Shown here one piece after another: positions 11,401 through 19,083 of a DNA stretch of 64,000 nt. Within the stretch, counting starts at the first letter, position 1, and each line of letters begins with the position of its first letter. The translations under genes were made by a program, and so were the position numbers. Source of the stretch: Mycobacterium bourgelatii (lineage in GTDB: Bacteria; Actinomycetota; Actinomycetes; Mycobacteriales; Mycobacteriaceae); assembly GCF_010723575.1 (NCBI RefSeq), contig NZ_BLKZ01000001.1, forward strand, positions 5,022,001 to 5,086,000, given 5' to 3'. The notes under the pieces are model-generated. The model was not told the origin of the DNA. It ran no database searches and worked only from the letters and a program-made list of their open reading frames with translations.

Positions 11401-12043
11401 CCCCACCGGCACCGCCAGCCCCGCCGGCTTTGCCGAAAGCGCCGGGTCCACCGGCCCCGCCGTTACCACCATTGCCGCTGAACAGCCCGCCGGTACCGCC
11501 GGGACCGCCAGCCGCGCCCGCTCCGCCGGCCCCGCCGTGACCGCCGTTGCCGAACAAGAACCCGCCGGCCCCACCGGCGCCGCCGACCTGACCGTCCGCG
11601 CCGGAGCCGCCGTTGCCGCCATTGCCGAACAAGAGGCCGCCGGCGCCGCCGGCCTGCCCGGTGCCCGGCGCCCCGTCAAAGCCGTCGCCGATCAGCGGGC
11701 GTCCCAGCAGGAAGCGGGTGGGCGCGTTGATCAGATCCAGCAACGGCTGCAACGGCCCCAGGTTGATCGACTCGGCTGTCGCGTAGGCAGTCGCACTGCC
11801 CGTCAACGCCTGCGCGAAGCGCTCCTGATACAGCGCCGTCTGAACCGAAAGGGCGTGATACTCCTGGCCGAAGGTGCCAAACAACGTCGCGATAGCGGCC
11901 GATACCTCGTCGGCGGCGGCGGGCAACAGTTGCGTGGTGGCAACGGCTGCCGCGGCGTTGGCTTCGCTGAGCGCCGCCCCGATCCCGTTCAGGTGGGCCG
12001 ACGCCGCTGCCAGCACCTCAGGTGTCGCGATCAGGTAAGACAA
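5456..12043 (-). CDS. Giant PE_PGRS protein (2195 aa) with a 106-residue super-repeat
   Basis: The N-terminal PE domain (MSYLIATPEVLAAASAHL) is followed by the GRPLIGDG linker and about 2,050 residues of Gly-rich PGRS sequence ending in AGGAGSP. The start is TTG 12043 with GAGGGGAG about 9 nt upstream; no ATG gives the full PE domain. Between about residues 470 and 2015 the PGRS is punctuated about 14 times by an aromatic/acidic signature such as GFNDDGSNNATAGG or GYADDGNNNATAGG. In DNA these recur with spacing close to 318 bp. PE_PGRS proteins are expected at the cell surface; function unknown. It is unusually long for the family. It has no counterpart between metE and Rv1132 in the H37Rv order as I recall it. 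Confidence 0.93.
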   Translation of the reverse strand: MSYLIATPEVLAAASAHLNGIGAALSEANAAAAVATTQLLPAAADEVSAAIATLFGTFGQEYHALSVQTALYQERFAQALTGSATAYATAESINLGPLQPLLDLINAPTRFLLGRPLIGDGFDGAPGTGQAGGAGGLLFGNGGNGGSGADGQVGGAGGAGGFLFGNGGHGGAGGAGAAGGPGGTGGLFSGNGGNGGAGGPGAFGKAGGAGGAGGAAGFWGIGGAGGAGGAGGNGGAGGNGGAGGAGGLFGGAGGFGGAGGVGGDGVINQAGGDGGAGGAGGQNRALFGGAGGAGGSGGAGGNGGAGLEGDAGGGVGGTGAAGGNGGAGGAGGADRAIMGGVGGAGGNGGAGGFGGTGGNGGTGVGSNVDGGNAGAGGAGGNGGAAGIGGTAPFGAPGATGVAGNGGQGGTGGVGGQGDIGTTGNNGKAGGAGGAGGQGGQGGAGNGGVNGSGGAGGTGGAGGQGGAGADDTLGGVGSATDGGSGGAGGAGGKGGAVGIGGIGGNVGASGTGGAGGTGGAGGAGTLAGSDGGTGGQGGQGGQGGQGADAAVGTIGHTGGMGGQGGKGGQGGASDSGVNGDGGAGGIGGQGGQGGNGYADDGRNNATAGGAGGTGGAAGLGGLAGAGNGIAGNNGSLGTGGTGGTGGTGGAGAQGAASTTPGAAGGTGGDGAAGGKGGQGGDGLGGTNGDGGLGGTGGAGGKGGAGLDGNGSNAATDGGNGGKGGAAGLGGDAGINGTGGAAGSAGTGGVGGQGGTGGAGANGADATSTAAAKAGGAGGAGGQGGQGGDGNGGTNGSGGAGGLGGAGGKGGKGFNGAGDNAVTAGGDGGAGGKGGTGGATGTGGAGGTVGDGGDAGAGGDGGAGGIGAVGAAGKDGGVGGAGGAGGAGGVGGDAGGAGGKSGSGGDGGRGGDGGLGGAGFNGTATSAATDGGTGGSGGNGGVGGAAGSVGTGGEVGDGGNAGAGGDGGVGGVGAAGTAGKAGGDGGAGGAGGQGGVGGSAGGVDGISGDGGSAGSGGKGGKGGDGFDGTATDAATDGGNGGAGGNGGVGGLAGAVGKDGVVGNGGDAGAGGDGGVGGVGSAGAAGKAGGDGGAGGAGGAGGMGGDAGGMDGTKGDGGAAGKGGAGGQGGAGFNGAATQAATAGGKGGAGGDGGVGGLAGAVGKDGVVGNGGDAGAGGEGGAGGAGAAGAVGKAGGDGAAGGAGGQGGVGGNAGGSAGVSGKGGSGGAGGVGGQGGAGAAEDATNSATAGGSGGAGGDGGAAGTAGSVGTGGTAGVAGVGGAGGDGGVGGSATKSGSVAGTGGAGGKGGNGGQGAASLAGDTGSVGGEGGQGGQGGQGGNAVTGATNGTGGAGGEGGRGGQGGAGYDDDGSDNATDGGQGGQGGKGGLGGAAGTGGLGGAAGAAGTGGVGGTGGTGGNTDIAGHAAGAGGVGGTGGDGAQGATATTGNVGSEGGAGGAGGLGGQGGTGVDIHGDGGAGGTGGKGGQGGTGFNDDGSNNATAGGTGGKGGAAGLGGAAGGAGAADGAVGTGGAGGTGGTGGAGAQGSTGTVGNNGGTGGNGAAGGKGGQGGDGNGGTAGNGGLGGQGGTGGKGGTGYADDGNNNATAGGMGGTGGTAGLGGLAGDPGVGGTAGVDGSAGTGGDGGQGGTGGAGAKGATATANNPGGTGGTGGAGGQGGLGGGGNGGTNGNGGAGGLGGKGGQGGTGFADTGSNNATAGGAGGTGGNGGKGGAAGSGGTGGSAGAAGDGGAGGVGGTGGAATTADSIAGAGGAGGKGGQGGQGASGQSGGNGLSGGKGGEGGAGGQGGNAVAGATNGNGGQGGQGGAGGTGGAGYNDDGSGNPGDGGTGGVGGTGGVGGAAGTGGTGGTAGNAGAGGAGGTGGKGGANITDGGTAGAGGQGGTAGKGGAATAGTNGGAGGQGGQGGQGGADNSVGGGTGGKGGAGGVGGEGIAGADSKASGVVGGNGGAGGAGGAGGQGGNSVNGTNGSGGEGGVGGEGGAGGKGFDDTGKGGASAGGVGGAGGQGGAGGAVGTGGTGGTAGSAGDGGKGGAGGAGGSTTQAGGKAAAGGAGGKGGQGGADGGAGAGTGGQGGTGGQGGKAADNGIGGVGGVGGIGGTGGSSTFTNGGTGGQGGTGGNGGDSGTNGQGGNGGAGGTGGTGGTGSLGNEGDGGLPGDSGGIHTDTTGGTGGTGGAGGAGSP

Positions 12044-12179
12044 CTCTTAGGCTCCCCTCGATTACCCCAGAGATGAAACTGCTCTAAGTCGACGGTTAGT
12101 CGAACTACTCGATCAGGTCAGGGACCCTACCGTTACGGGATCGGATGCACGCACGAATCGGCCTTTTTGTCCGAATTTC
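12044..12179. promoter_or_regulatory. Intergenic region upstream of the giant PE_PGRS gene
   Basis: 136 bp between the end of the Rv1132-like gene and the giant PE_PGRS start; both genes read leftward. It should hold the PE_PGRS promoter and ribosome site. It lacks TACGACC boxes. No terminator hairpin with a T-run is visible. Confidence 0.3.
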
Positions 12180-13943
12180 TTAACCATTTCCCGCATCGGC
12201 CCGTAGTTCGGGCTGCTCGTCCGGTTGCGCGTCGGGGTATACCGGCACTTCGTCGTCCCACGGTTGGCGGGTCACCATGTCGGCAACCCGCACGTAGCCG
12301 CGCTCGAACTCTCCGACCGCCGCATCCACCAGTCGGTACCGCTGGATCTGTCGGTGAATGGGCTGGGCGTCGAGCAGGACGACGCGGACCTCCCCCGGCT
12401 CGAAGCCACACCGTCGCTGCATCGCCGCGATGAGCTGTTCGTTGTGCATGTGTCCGTCGCCGAAATTCCATCCAACGGCCGTACTGCAGATCCGCTCGCC
12501 GTCGGTGATGACGTAGTCGTCCTCGTTCTGCCCCGCCATCGCCCGGTGGGCCAACGTGAACAGCGCCCGGCCGTGAGTGTTCATGGCGCGGAAGGCATAC
12601 CCGAGGTACATCGGGATCTGCGCGCGGTCCTTGCCGTAGAAGCGCTCCAGCTGCGCCTGCGGCATGCTGGCGATGGCGACGAGGCCCCGGTTGATCTTGT
12701 CGCTGGCCGACGGCTTGATGCACCACAGCGTGGTGTCCCAATTGCCGGCGTAGTAGCGCATCGCCGGCAGGAACGAGATCTTGCGCGGGAACAGGTTTCC
12801 CAAGATCACGGTTCCGGCCAGGAGCGCGAACAGAATCGCCACCGACACAGGGTGTTCCACATTGCTCAGGCCGATGTCGGCATGGCCGACGAACAGCGCC
12901 AGCACGCCGAAGATCATGAACACGTTCCACTCCAGCGGCACGCCCATCGGGATCGCGGTCAAGATGCCCAGGTGAAAACAGATCATCACGATGGTGGCCA
13001 CGGTGAGCGGCCACCCGCCGTGCGCCAGGAACAGCGCCACCGGAACGCACATCTCGATGAAGGTGCTGACGTGGGCGAAGATCCGCGACAACAGCCCGGG
13101 CCGCAAGTCCTCGGGAAACTTCTCGAAGAACAACCGCTTGATGAACCGCGGCCGGAACAGCGGGTTATTGGACATCATCGTGGAGATGACAAAAGGGAAG
13201 TGCTTGTTCAGCTTTGACGTGGCCGCGCCCATCCAGATCACCAGGAACACCAGCTTGGCGGCGATGATCATGTCCACCCCGCCGAACAGGAAGGTCACCG
13301 TCAGCGATCCGTAAACCTCGCCGCGGGCGGCCAGGAAGATCACCTTGTCGCGCAGGCCCAGCACCGCCAGCAGCAGCAGGATCACCACGATCTCCCACGT
13401 CGGCAACAGCCCGGCGGTCGCGCCGATCTCAGGGACCGGGGCGCCGCCGTCGGTGAACAGCGCCGTCACCAACATGAACAGCAGCAATGCGTACAACGCG
13501 ACATCGATCGGCTTGCGCCTGGTGCCGTACGTCCCCGGCACGCGGTCCGGCCACGGTGGCAGCCGGATGGTGCCGAACCGCATCCAGTACAGGATCGAGC
13601 CCATCGGCGGGAAGAACCGGTTGTTCAGCGGCCCGAAGCCGCAGCCCAGTCCGACCACCTCGAACAACATCGTGAACAGCACGACCTTCTCGAAGACGAT
13701 CGGCTCGGCGTACCAGGCTCGGACGTTGGTAAAGCCGTCGATGCCTTTGGTGGCTATGACGATCAACCACGCGATGAGGACGTAGAGCAGAATCTTGGCG
13801 ACGTAGAACAGGTGCATTGCGACCGGCGTCCCGAATCCCACCTCGGCCCAGTGCCTGGCCATCGGACGGATCTTCTCGCTGCGGGTGCCCTTGCTCCACT
13901 CGTCGATGTCGACCTCGGGCAACTGCGGCTTCAGAAATCCCAT
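12180..13943 (-). CDS. Multi-pass membrane protein, DUF3556-like, Rv1132 orthologue
   Basis: The 587-residue product starts MGFLKPQLPEVDIDEWSKG and contains several hydrophobic segments (about residues 45-65, 90-105, 150-165, 185-200, 230-250, 320-350, 360-395), so it is an integral membrane protein. The C-terminal 200 residues are soluble and charged. Length and neighbourhood (metE and prpD on either side) match M. tuberculosis Rv1132, a conserved membrane protein of unknown function; the family assignment is from memory. The ATG at 13943 is preceded by a divergent intergenic region shared with the small exported protein at 14066. Confidence 0.8.
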   Translation of the reverse strand: MGFLKPQLPEVDIDEWSKGTRSEKIRPMARHWAEVGFGTPVAMHLFYVAKILLYVLIAWLIVIATKGIDGFTNVRAWYAEPIVFEKVVLFTMLFEVVGLGCGFGPLNNRFFPPMGSILYWMRFGTIRLPPWPDRVPGTYGTRRKPIDVALYALLLFMLVTALFTDGGAPVPEIGATAGLLPTWEIVVILLLLAVLGLRDKVIFLAARGEVYGSLTVTFLFGGVDMIIAAKLVFLVIWMGAATSKLNKHFPFVISTMMSNNPLFRPRFIKRLFFEKFPEDLRPGLLSRIFAHVSTFIEMCVPVALFLAHGGWPLTVATIVMICFHLGILTAIPMGVPLEWNVFMIFGVLALFVGHADIGLSNVEHPVSVAILFALLAGTVILGNLFPRKISFLPAMRYYAGNWDTTLWCIKPSASDKINRGLVAIASMPQAQLERFYGKDRAQIPMYLGYAFRAMNTHGRALFTLAHRAMAGQNEDDYVITDGERICSTAVGWNFGDGHMHNEQLIAAMQRRCGFEPGEVRVVLLDAQPIHRQIQRYRLVDAAVGEFERGYVRVADMVTRQPWDDEVPVYPDAQPDEQPELRADAGNG

Positions 13944-14065
13944 GGTTTGACAGATTAGGACGCGTGCTGGGCCCGCGCAGTCGGGTAGCGAATGGTTTAC
14001 TCATCCGCCCGCTGCCGGCCACCTGGACGGATACGCTGGAGTCTTGCCGGGCTGAGGAGGCGCAC

Positions 14066-14281
14066 ATGGCCAGACTTCGGTTTTTGTTGCTGACGGCCAT
14101 CGGCCTCGTCATCGCGAGCACCGTCGCCGGCCCGGCCGCCACTGCCGACCCCCCATCGCCGGGCGACCCCTGCACGGTGTTTCACGCGACCACCGACGAC
14201 GTGAACGGCCGGACGTTGTGGTGCAACCCCACCATGACCGGTGACCACAGCCTGGTGTGGCAGTACGGCGGTCCGGGCTAG
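14066..14281 (+). CDS. Small exported protein (71 aa)
   Basis: ATG 14066 is preceded by a near-perfect ribosome site (GAGGAGG, 5 nt away). The product has a clear signal peptide (MARLRFLLLTAIGLVIAST then AATA-DPP, cleavage near residue 27) and a mature part of about 45 residues with two cysteines (DPC, LWC) that could form a disulphide. Upstream in-frame codons exist, but the ribosome site and signal peptide decide the start. Small secreted proteins of this kind are common in mycobacteria; I do not recognise a function. It converges on cobQ with 4 bp between the two ends. Confidence 0.7.
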   Translation: MARLRFLLLTAIGLVIASTVAGPAATADPPSPGDPCTVFHATTDDVNGRTLWCNPTMTGDHSLVWQYGGPG

Positions 14282-14285
14282 ACCG

Positions 14286-15791
14286 TCACGGCGCTCCCGG
14301 CGTTCCCGGCGGGAGGAACGGCACGGTCGGACAACCGTGCTGTGCCAGGTCGAGCAGGGCGTCGACGTCGAGGTGCTTTTCCACGAGATCACCGAGCAGG
14401 TCCAGACGACGCTCGCGGGCGGCCGAGAACGATATGCCCGACGGAGCCAGGCCTAGCGCCTCCCGCAGGAACGCCTCGCGCAACGGGTCGCCTTCCAGCG
14501 CGCCGTGCCACATCGTGCCGAACACCAATCCGTCGCGCACGCCGCCGAGGAACTCCTGGGCGCCGTTGCCGACGGTGATCCGCCCGTGGTGAATCTCGTA
14601 CCCGGACGCCGGCACCCCCAGTCCCTCACCGTGCGGTAACCGCAGCACCTTCTGGACGGCGAACGTGGTGTGTACGTCGAGCACCCCCAGGCCGTCGACG
14701 TCGCAGGCGGGGCCTTCGACACCGTGGGGGTCGCTGATCGTGCGACCCAGCATTTGAAAGCCGCCGCAGATGCCGAGCACCGGCTTGCCCGCCGCCACGT
14801 GTTCTCGCAGCGCACGGTCCAGTCCTCTTTCCCGCAGCCAGGCCAGATCGGCGATCGTCGCGCGGGTGCCCGGCAACACGATCAGATCGGCATCGCCCAG
14901 TGCCCGTGGATCGGAGGCGAACACGACGTCCACGTCGGGTTCCAGGCCCAGCGCGTCGATGTCGGTGAAGTTGCTGATCCGCGGCAGTCGCACCACAACG
15001 ACCTTTTTGGCCAGCGAACCAGACGCGCGGCGGCCCGCCAGATCGAGCGCGTCCTCGGAGTCCAGCCACAGGTCGGGATGCCACGGCAGGGTGCCGTACA
15101 CGCGTCGGCCGGTCAGGCGTTCCAGGTCGGTAAGACCGGGGGCCAGCAGGTCGAGGGAGCCGCGAAACTTGTTGACCACGAAGCCCGCAACCAACGCCTG
15201 ATCCTCGGCGGACAGCAGCGCGACGGTGCCCAGGAATGCGGCGAACACCCCGCCGCGGTCGATGTCGCCGACGACGACGGTCGGCAGCCCGCCGTGACGA
15301 GCCAGTCCCATGTTGACGTAATCGCCTGCGCGCAAGTTGATTTCGGCGGGGCTACCGGCCCCCTCCGCTACCACCACGTCGTAGCGCGCGGCCAGGTCGT
15401 CGAAGGCCCGGTGGGCAGCCTCGGCGAGGGCTTGCCGCCCCTCGAACCAGTCCGACGACTCGAGGTCCCCCCACGGCCTACCCAGCAACACCACGTGGCT
15501 GCGGTGGTCGCTGCCCGGCTTCAGCAGCACCGGATTCATCGCGGCCTCGGGTGTGGCCCTGGCCGCCAGGGCCTGCACCCATTGCGCCCGCCCGATCTCC
15601 ACGCCAGCGCCGTCTGTACCGCCCCCGGCGGGACCATGCGCCGGGGGGCAGACCATCGAGTTGTTGGACATGTTCTGCGCCTTGAACGGCGCGACCCGCA
15701 CCCCGCGCCGGGCCAGTGCGCGGCACAACCCGGCGGTGACGGTGCTCTTGCCGGCATCGCTCGTCGTGCCGGCGACCAACAGACCCGCCAT
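14286..15791 (-). CDS. cobQ: Cobyric acid synthase CobQ
   Basis: CobQ amidates the corrin ring side chains (a,c-diamide to cobyric acid) using glutamine and ATP. The 501-residue product has the expected architecture: N-terminal P-loop-like GTTSDAGKSTVTAG (residues 8-21), the family motif KAQNMSNNSMV (38-48), and a C-terminal class I glutaminase domain with catalytic Cys in GICGGFQMLG (about 342) and His in YEIHHGRI (about 432). It starts at ATG 15791, 120 bp behind prpD on the same strand. No B12 riboswitch precedes it, unlike metE. M. tuberculosis cobQ1 is Rv0255c, at another locus, so this location is unusual. Confidence 0.93.
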   Translation of the reverse strand: MAGLLVAGTTSDAGKSTVTAGLCRALARRGVRVAPFKAQNMSNNSMVCPPAHGPAGGGTDGAGVEIGRAQWVQALAARATPEAAMNPVLLKPGSDHRSHVVLLGRPWGDLESSDWFEGRQALAEAAHRAFDDLAARYDVVVAEGAGSPAEINLRAGDYVNMGLARHGGLPTVVVGDIDRGGVFAAFLGTVALLSAEDQALVAGFVVNKFRGSLDLLAPGLTDLERLTGRRVYGTLPWHPDLWLDSEDALDLAGRRASGSLAKKVVVVRLPRISNFTDIDALGLEPDVDVVFASDPRALGDADLIVLPGTRATIADLAWLRERGLDRALREHVAAGKPVLGICGGFQMLGRTISDPHGVEGPACDVDGLGVLDVHTTFAVQKVLRLPHGEGLGVPASGYEIHHGRITVGNGAQEFLGGVRDGLVFGTMWHGALEGDPLREAFLREALGLAPSGISFSAARERRLDLLGDLVEKHLDVDALLDLAQHGCPTVPFLPPGTPGAP

Positions 15792-15911
15792 CAGTCGTGC
15801 GCACCCATGGAGCCAACGATATGGCCCGGAATGGCCGGTGCCCGATTGAGGGCGCTGTCGGGTAGAGACGAGCGCACGCCGCGGACCGTGTGTCCCCTTT
15901 CGGGGTCTCGC

Positions 15912-17420
15912 TTATCCGAAGATTCCGGATGGGATGGTTGGCGCCTTCTTCAACAGGCCAGGGTCGACGACGACGTTGAGTGCTCCTGCCGCTCCCGGCT
16001 CCAATTCCGCCAACCGCTCGACCACCGAAAGAAACCGCCGCTGCTCGTCGCCGTCGATCACGCCGTCGGCCAACTCGGTGAATTTGGCGATGTACTGTTC
16101 TCGCCCAAAAGGTCTGGCTCCCAACGGATGAGCGTCGGCCACCGCGAGTTCGTCGATGATCACCTCGCCGCTTTTCAGGGTGACCTCCGCGCGGGCACCG
16201 AATGCCTTCTGCCCGGGGTCGTCCGCGTGGTAGCGCCGGGTCCATTCGGGATCCTCGACCGTGGAGATCTTGCGCCACAGCTCGACAGTGTCCGGCCTGT
16301 GTGCCCGCTCGGGTGCATACGAGCGCTCGTGATGCCAACTGCCGTCCTGCAAGGCGACGGCGAAGATGTACATGAGCGAGTGGTCCAGCGTTTCCCGCGA
16401 GGCGTCCGGGTCGAACTTCTGCGGATCGTTGGAACCGGTGCCGATCACGTGGTGCGTGTGATGGCTGGTGTGCAGCACGATCGAGGCAATCTGGTCCAGT
16501 GCGCCGATCTTCTCTCGCATCCGGCGGGCAAGATCGATGGGGGCCTGGCTCTGATATTCCGCGGAGTGCTCTTTGGTGTAGCTGTCCAGGATGGCGCGCT
16601 TCGGCTCGCCCGGCTCCGGGAGCGGGACGCGATAGGTGTGCCCGGGACCGGAAAGCAGCCAGGCGATCACCCCGTCCTCGCCTTCATAAATGGGTGCGGG
16701 GGCGCCCTCCCCGCGCATCGCGCGGTCAACGGCCTCGATGGCGACCTTGCCGGCCCATGCCGGTGCGAACGCCTTCCAACTCGATATCAGGCCTTTGCGC
16801 GATTGGCGGGTGCTGGTGGTCAGGTGCAGCGCCTGGCCGATGGCCTGGTAGATGGTCTCGGTGTCCAAATGCAGCATCGTCCCGATGCCGGCCGCCACCG
16901 ACGGACCGAGATGCGCGACGTGGTCAATCTTGTGCTCGTGCAGGCAAATTCCCTTGACCAGACCGATCTGAACCTCGTACGCGGTGGCGAGCCCGCGGAT
17001 CAGGTCTGCACCTCCGACGCCGAGCTGCTGAGCGACCGCGATCAACGGCGCGATGTTGTCCCCCGGGTGGGAGTACTCCGCGGCCAAAAACGTGTCGTGG
17101 AAGTCCAGTTCGCGCACCGCGACACCGTTGGCCCAAGCCGCCCACTCCGGTGAGTAGTCGCCCAGAACTCCGAAAACCTTTGCGCCGCCGGTCGTCCGGG
17201 GATGCGCCAGCGCTTGCGCCCGTGCCGTCGCCACCGGCCGACGAAGAATGGCTGCCGCGGCCACGGCGGCGTTGTCGATGATCCGGTTGATCACCATGGA
17301 CTCTGTCTCCGCGGGCACGGCCACCGGATCGACGGCGACTTCGGCGAGCTTCCAGGCCAGGTGTTCGGTGCGCGGAAAGTCCTCGGCACTACGCCGCGCT
17401 CGAACCTCGTGGATCTGCAT
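15912..17420 (-). CDS. prpD: 2-methylcitrate dehydratase PrpD (MmgE/PrpD family)
   Basis: PrpD dehydrates 2-methylcitrate in the methylcitrate cycle, which removes propionyl-CoA derived from cholesterol and odd-chain lipids. The roughly 502-residue product carries the family segments RELDFHDTFLAAEYSHPGDN (about 115-134), HEHKIDHVAHLGP and LHLTTSTRQSRKG, and is very close to M. tuberculosis Rv1130. I chose ATG 17420 (MQIHEVRARR); the upstream TTG at 17438 adds six unsupported residues. In M. tuberculosis prpD is followed by prpC and preceded by divergent prpR. Here cobQ follows and an amine oxidase is divergent, so the partner genes are absent locally. Confidence 0.95.
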   Translation of the reverse strand: MQIHEVRARRSAEDFPRTEHLAWKLAEVAVDPVAVPAETESMVINRIIDNAAVAAAAILRRPVATARAQALAHPRTTGGAKVFGVLGDYSPEWAAWANGVAVRELDFHDTFLAAEYSHPGDNIAPLIAVAQQLGVGGADLIRGLATAYEVQIGLVKGICLHEHKIDHVAHLGPSVAAGIGTMLHLDTETIYQAIGQALHLTTSTRQSRKGLISSWKAFAPAWAGKVAIEAVDRAMRGEGAPAPIYEGEDGVIAWLLSGPGHTYRVPLPEPGEPKRAILDSYTKEHSAEYQSQAPIDLARRMREKIGALDQIASIVLHTSHHTHHVIGTGSNDPQKFDPDASRETLDHSLMYIFAVALQDGSWHHERSYAPERAHRPDTVELWRKISTVEDPEWTRRYHADDPGQKAFGARAEVTLKSGEVIIDELAVADAHPLGARPFGREQYIAKFTELADGVIDGDEQRRFLSVVERLAELEPGAAGALNVVVDPGLLKKAPTIPSGIFG

Positions 17421-17685
17421 AACCGGCAGAGTACGCAACCGGCGAAAAGGCGCAAATGCCTCGTGCCGACAGTGCCGAGAACATCTTTAAACGTCAGTCC
17501 GCCAGAGCGTTTCACCTCTCCAGGGTGGGCGGCAACTGCCCCCTTTGGGTGGTGGACGGGAGCACCACTTCTGACCCGGGAGGACCACTAATTGAACAAC
17601 CCGTCAATCTGTCGAATCCGATCGCAAGCAGGGCAATCGGCGTAGCTTGTTGGTGGGACCCGAGGGGTCGACTGAGGAGATTGGC
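17421..17685. promoter_or_regulatory. Divergent promoter region between prpD and the amine oxidase gene
   Basis: 265 bp separate the two divergent starts. No gene is credible. It replaces the prpR-prpD regulatory region of other mycobacteria. I see no strong operator palindrome. Confidence 0.35.
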
Positions 17686-19056
17686 GTGACCGATGTGGAG
17701 TATTGCGTAGTCGGAGCGGGATTCGCGGGCTTGACCGCCGCGTTGCGACTCAAGCAAGCCGGCCACTCGGTGGCGTTGTTGGAGGCCCGCGACCGGGTCG
17801 GTGGACGCACATACACCTTCACCCGCGACGACGGGGTATGGATCGACCGCGGCGGCGCCTGGATTGGACCGGGACAAGACCGAATCTATGCGCTGATGCA
17901 GGAATTCGGCGTAGCCGAGTACAAGCAGCACAACGATGGTGCCGCCATGATGGTCCTCGGCGCCAAGAAGCACCGATACTCCGGGAAGATCCCGTGGACG
18001 ATGAGCCCTTGGGCGACGGCCAATCTCGGGCTGGCCTTGATGTCCGTGGAGCAGATGTGCAAGTCAGTTCCGCGTGAAAGCCCCTGGGAAGCAAGGGATG
18101 CCGCCGAATGGGACCGGATCAGCCTCGGTGATTGGCTGGAGCGCAACGTGCCGTCCAAGGCCGCCCGCGAAATGCTGGAGCTGGCACTGGGCGGCGTCTA
18201 CACCTGCGCGGGCGCCGAAACGTCTGTGCTGTGGATGCTGCTGCAGATGGCCTCCGGCGGCGGCCCCGGCTTCGTGCTCGGCGGCAAGGGCGGTTCCCAA
18301 GATGCCCGTCCCGTCGGGGGAATGGGCGCCATCTATCGCCCGATCGTCGCCGAACTGGGCGATGCGTTGCGCCTGTCCAGTCCGGTGCGACGGATCAGCC
18401 AGGACGCCGACGGGGTGACGATCCAGTCCGATGGCCTGACGGTACGAGCACGCCGGGCCGTCGTGACGATTCCCATGGCGATCGCCGGCTCGATCGATTA
18501 CGAGCCGGCCTTGCCCGCGGATCGGGCCTTCCTGAACCAGCGGATGCCGGGCGGGGCCGTCATCAAGACCTCGGTCGTCTATGACGAACCGTTCTGGCGT
18601 GCCGACGGACTTTCCGGCCAGTCGGCCGCGCCGGGAACTCCGGCTACGCTGACCATCGATGCCTGCACGGACACCGGTACTCCCGGGATCATGTGTGCGA
18701 TCACCGAAGGCCCCGCGGCGCGTGCGCTGACCCGTCTCGACGAGGCCGAGCGCAGGGCCGCGATCACCGGCGAACTGATCGACCGCTTCGGCGCCAAAGC
18801 CGCGCACCCGCTGGAATACCACGAGCAGAACTGGACCGTCGAAAAGTATTCCGGCGGCGGCATGATCAGCCACACCCCGACCGGCGTGCTCACCGAATAT
18901 GGTCCGGCATTGCGGGCGCCCTGCGGACGCCTGCACTGGGCGGGCAGTGAAACCTCGGCCACGATGTGCGGGTGGATCGATGGGGCGATTCGCTCCGGTG
19001 AGCGCGCAGCGTCCGAAGTGATCGCAGCCGAAACCGCCTCGGCCGTGGTCGCTTAG
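17686..19056 (+). CDS. Flavin monoamine oxidase (AofH-like FAD amine oxidoreductase)
   Basis: The protein (456 aa) begins with an FAD-binding Rossmann motif, VVGAGFAGLTAALRLKQAGH, followed by LLEARDRVGGRTYT. The C-terminal FAD motif RLHWAGSETSATMCGWIDGA is typical of monoamine oxidases. These enzymes oxidatively deaminate amines, giving aldehyde, ammonia and hydrogen peroxide; the substrate here is unknown. GTG 17686 was chosen because GAGGAGA precedes it by 6 nt; a TTG at 17647 would add 13 residues. M. tuberculosis aofH is Rv3170, elsewhere, so this is a different locus or a paralogue. Confidence 0.88.
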   Translation: MTDVEYCVVGAGFAGLTAALRLKQAGHSVALLEARDRVGGRTYTFTRDDGVWIDRGGAWIGPGQDRIYALMQEFGVAEYKQHNDGAAMMVLGAKKHRYSGKIPWTMSPWATANLGLALMSVEQMCKSVPRESPWEARDAAEWDRISLGDWLERNVPSKAAREMLELALGGVYTCAGAETSVLWMLLQMASGGGPGFVLGGKGGSQDARPVGGMGAIYRPIVAELGDALRLSSPVRRISQDADGVTIQSDGLTVRARRAVVTIPMAIAGSIDYEPALPADRAFLNQRMPGGAVIKTSVVYDEPFWRADGLSGQSAAPGTPATLTIDACTDTGTPGIMCAITEGPAARALTRLDEAERRAAITGELIDRFGAKAAHPLEYHEQNWTVEKYSGGGMISHTPTGVLTEYGPALRAPCGRLHWAGSETSATMCGWIDGAIRSGERAASEVIAAETASAVVA

Positions 19057-19083
19057 CGCCTTGGCGGCCTAGCGCGCCCGCGG

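Noticed and set aside
5456..12043. Regular repeats resembling a CRISPR array
   Set aside because: Repeats are in-frame Gly codons of a PE_PGRS protein with no constant repeat and variable spacer pattern; no cas genes in the window.
8435..12076. 1213-codon plus-strand open frame rich in Ala, Gly and Thr
   Set aside because: Mirror of the giant PE_PGRS gene; composition follows from the repeat, no domain.
15892..15907. Small CCCC-TTTC-GGGG hairpin between prpD and cobQ
   Set aside because: Only four pairs and no T-run; too weak to call a terminator or riboswitch.
14670..17153. 827-codon plus-strand open frame
   Set aside because: Antisense to cobQ and prpD, both secure by motif.
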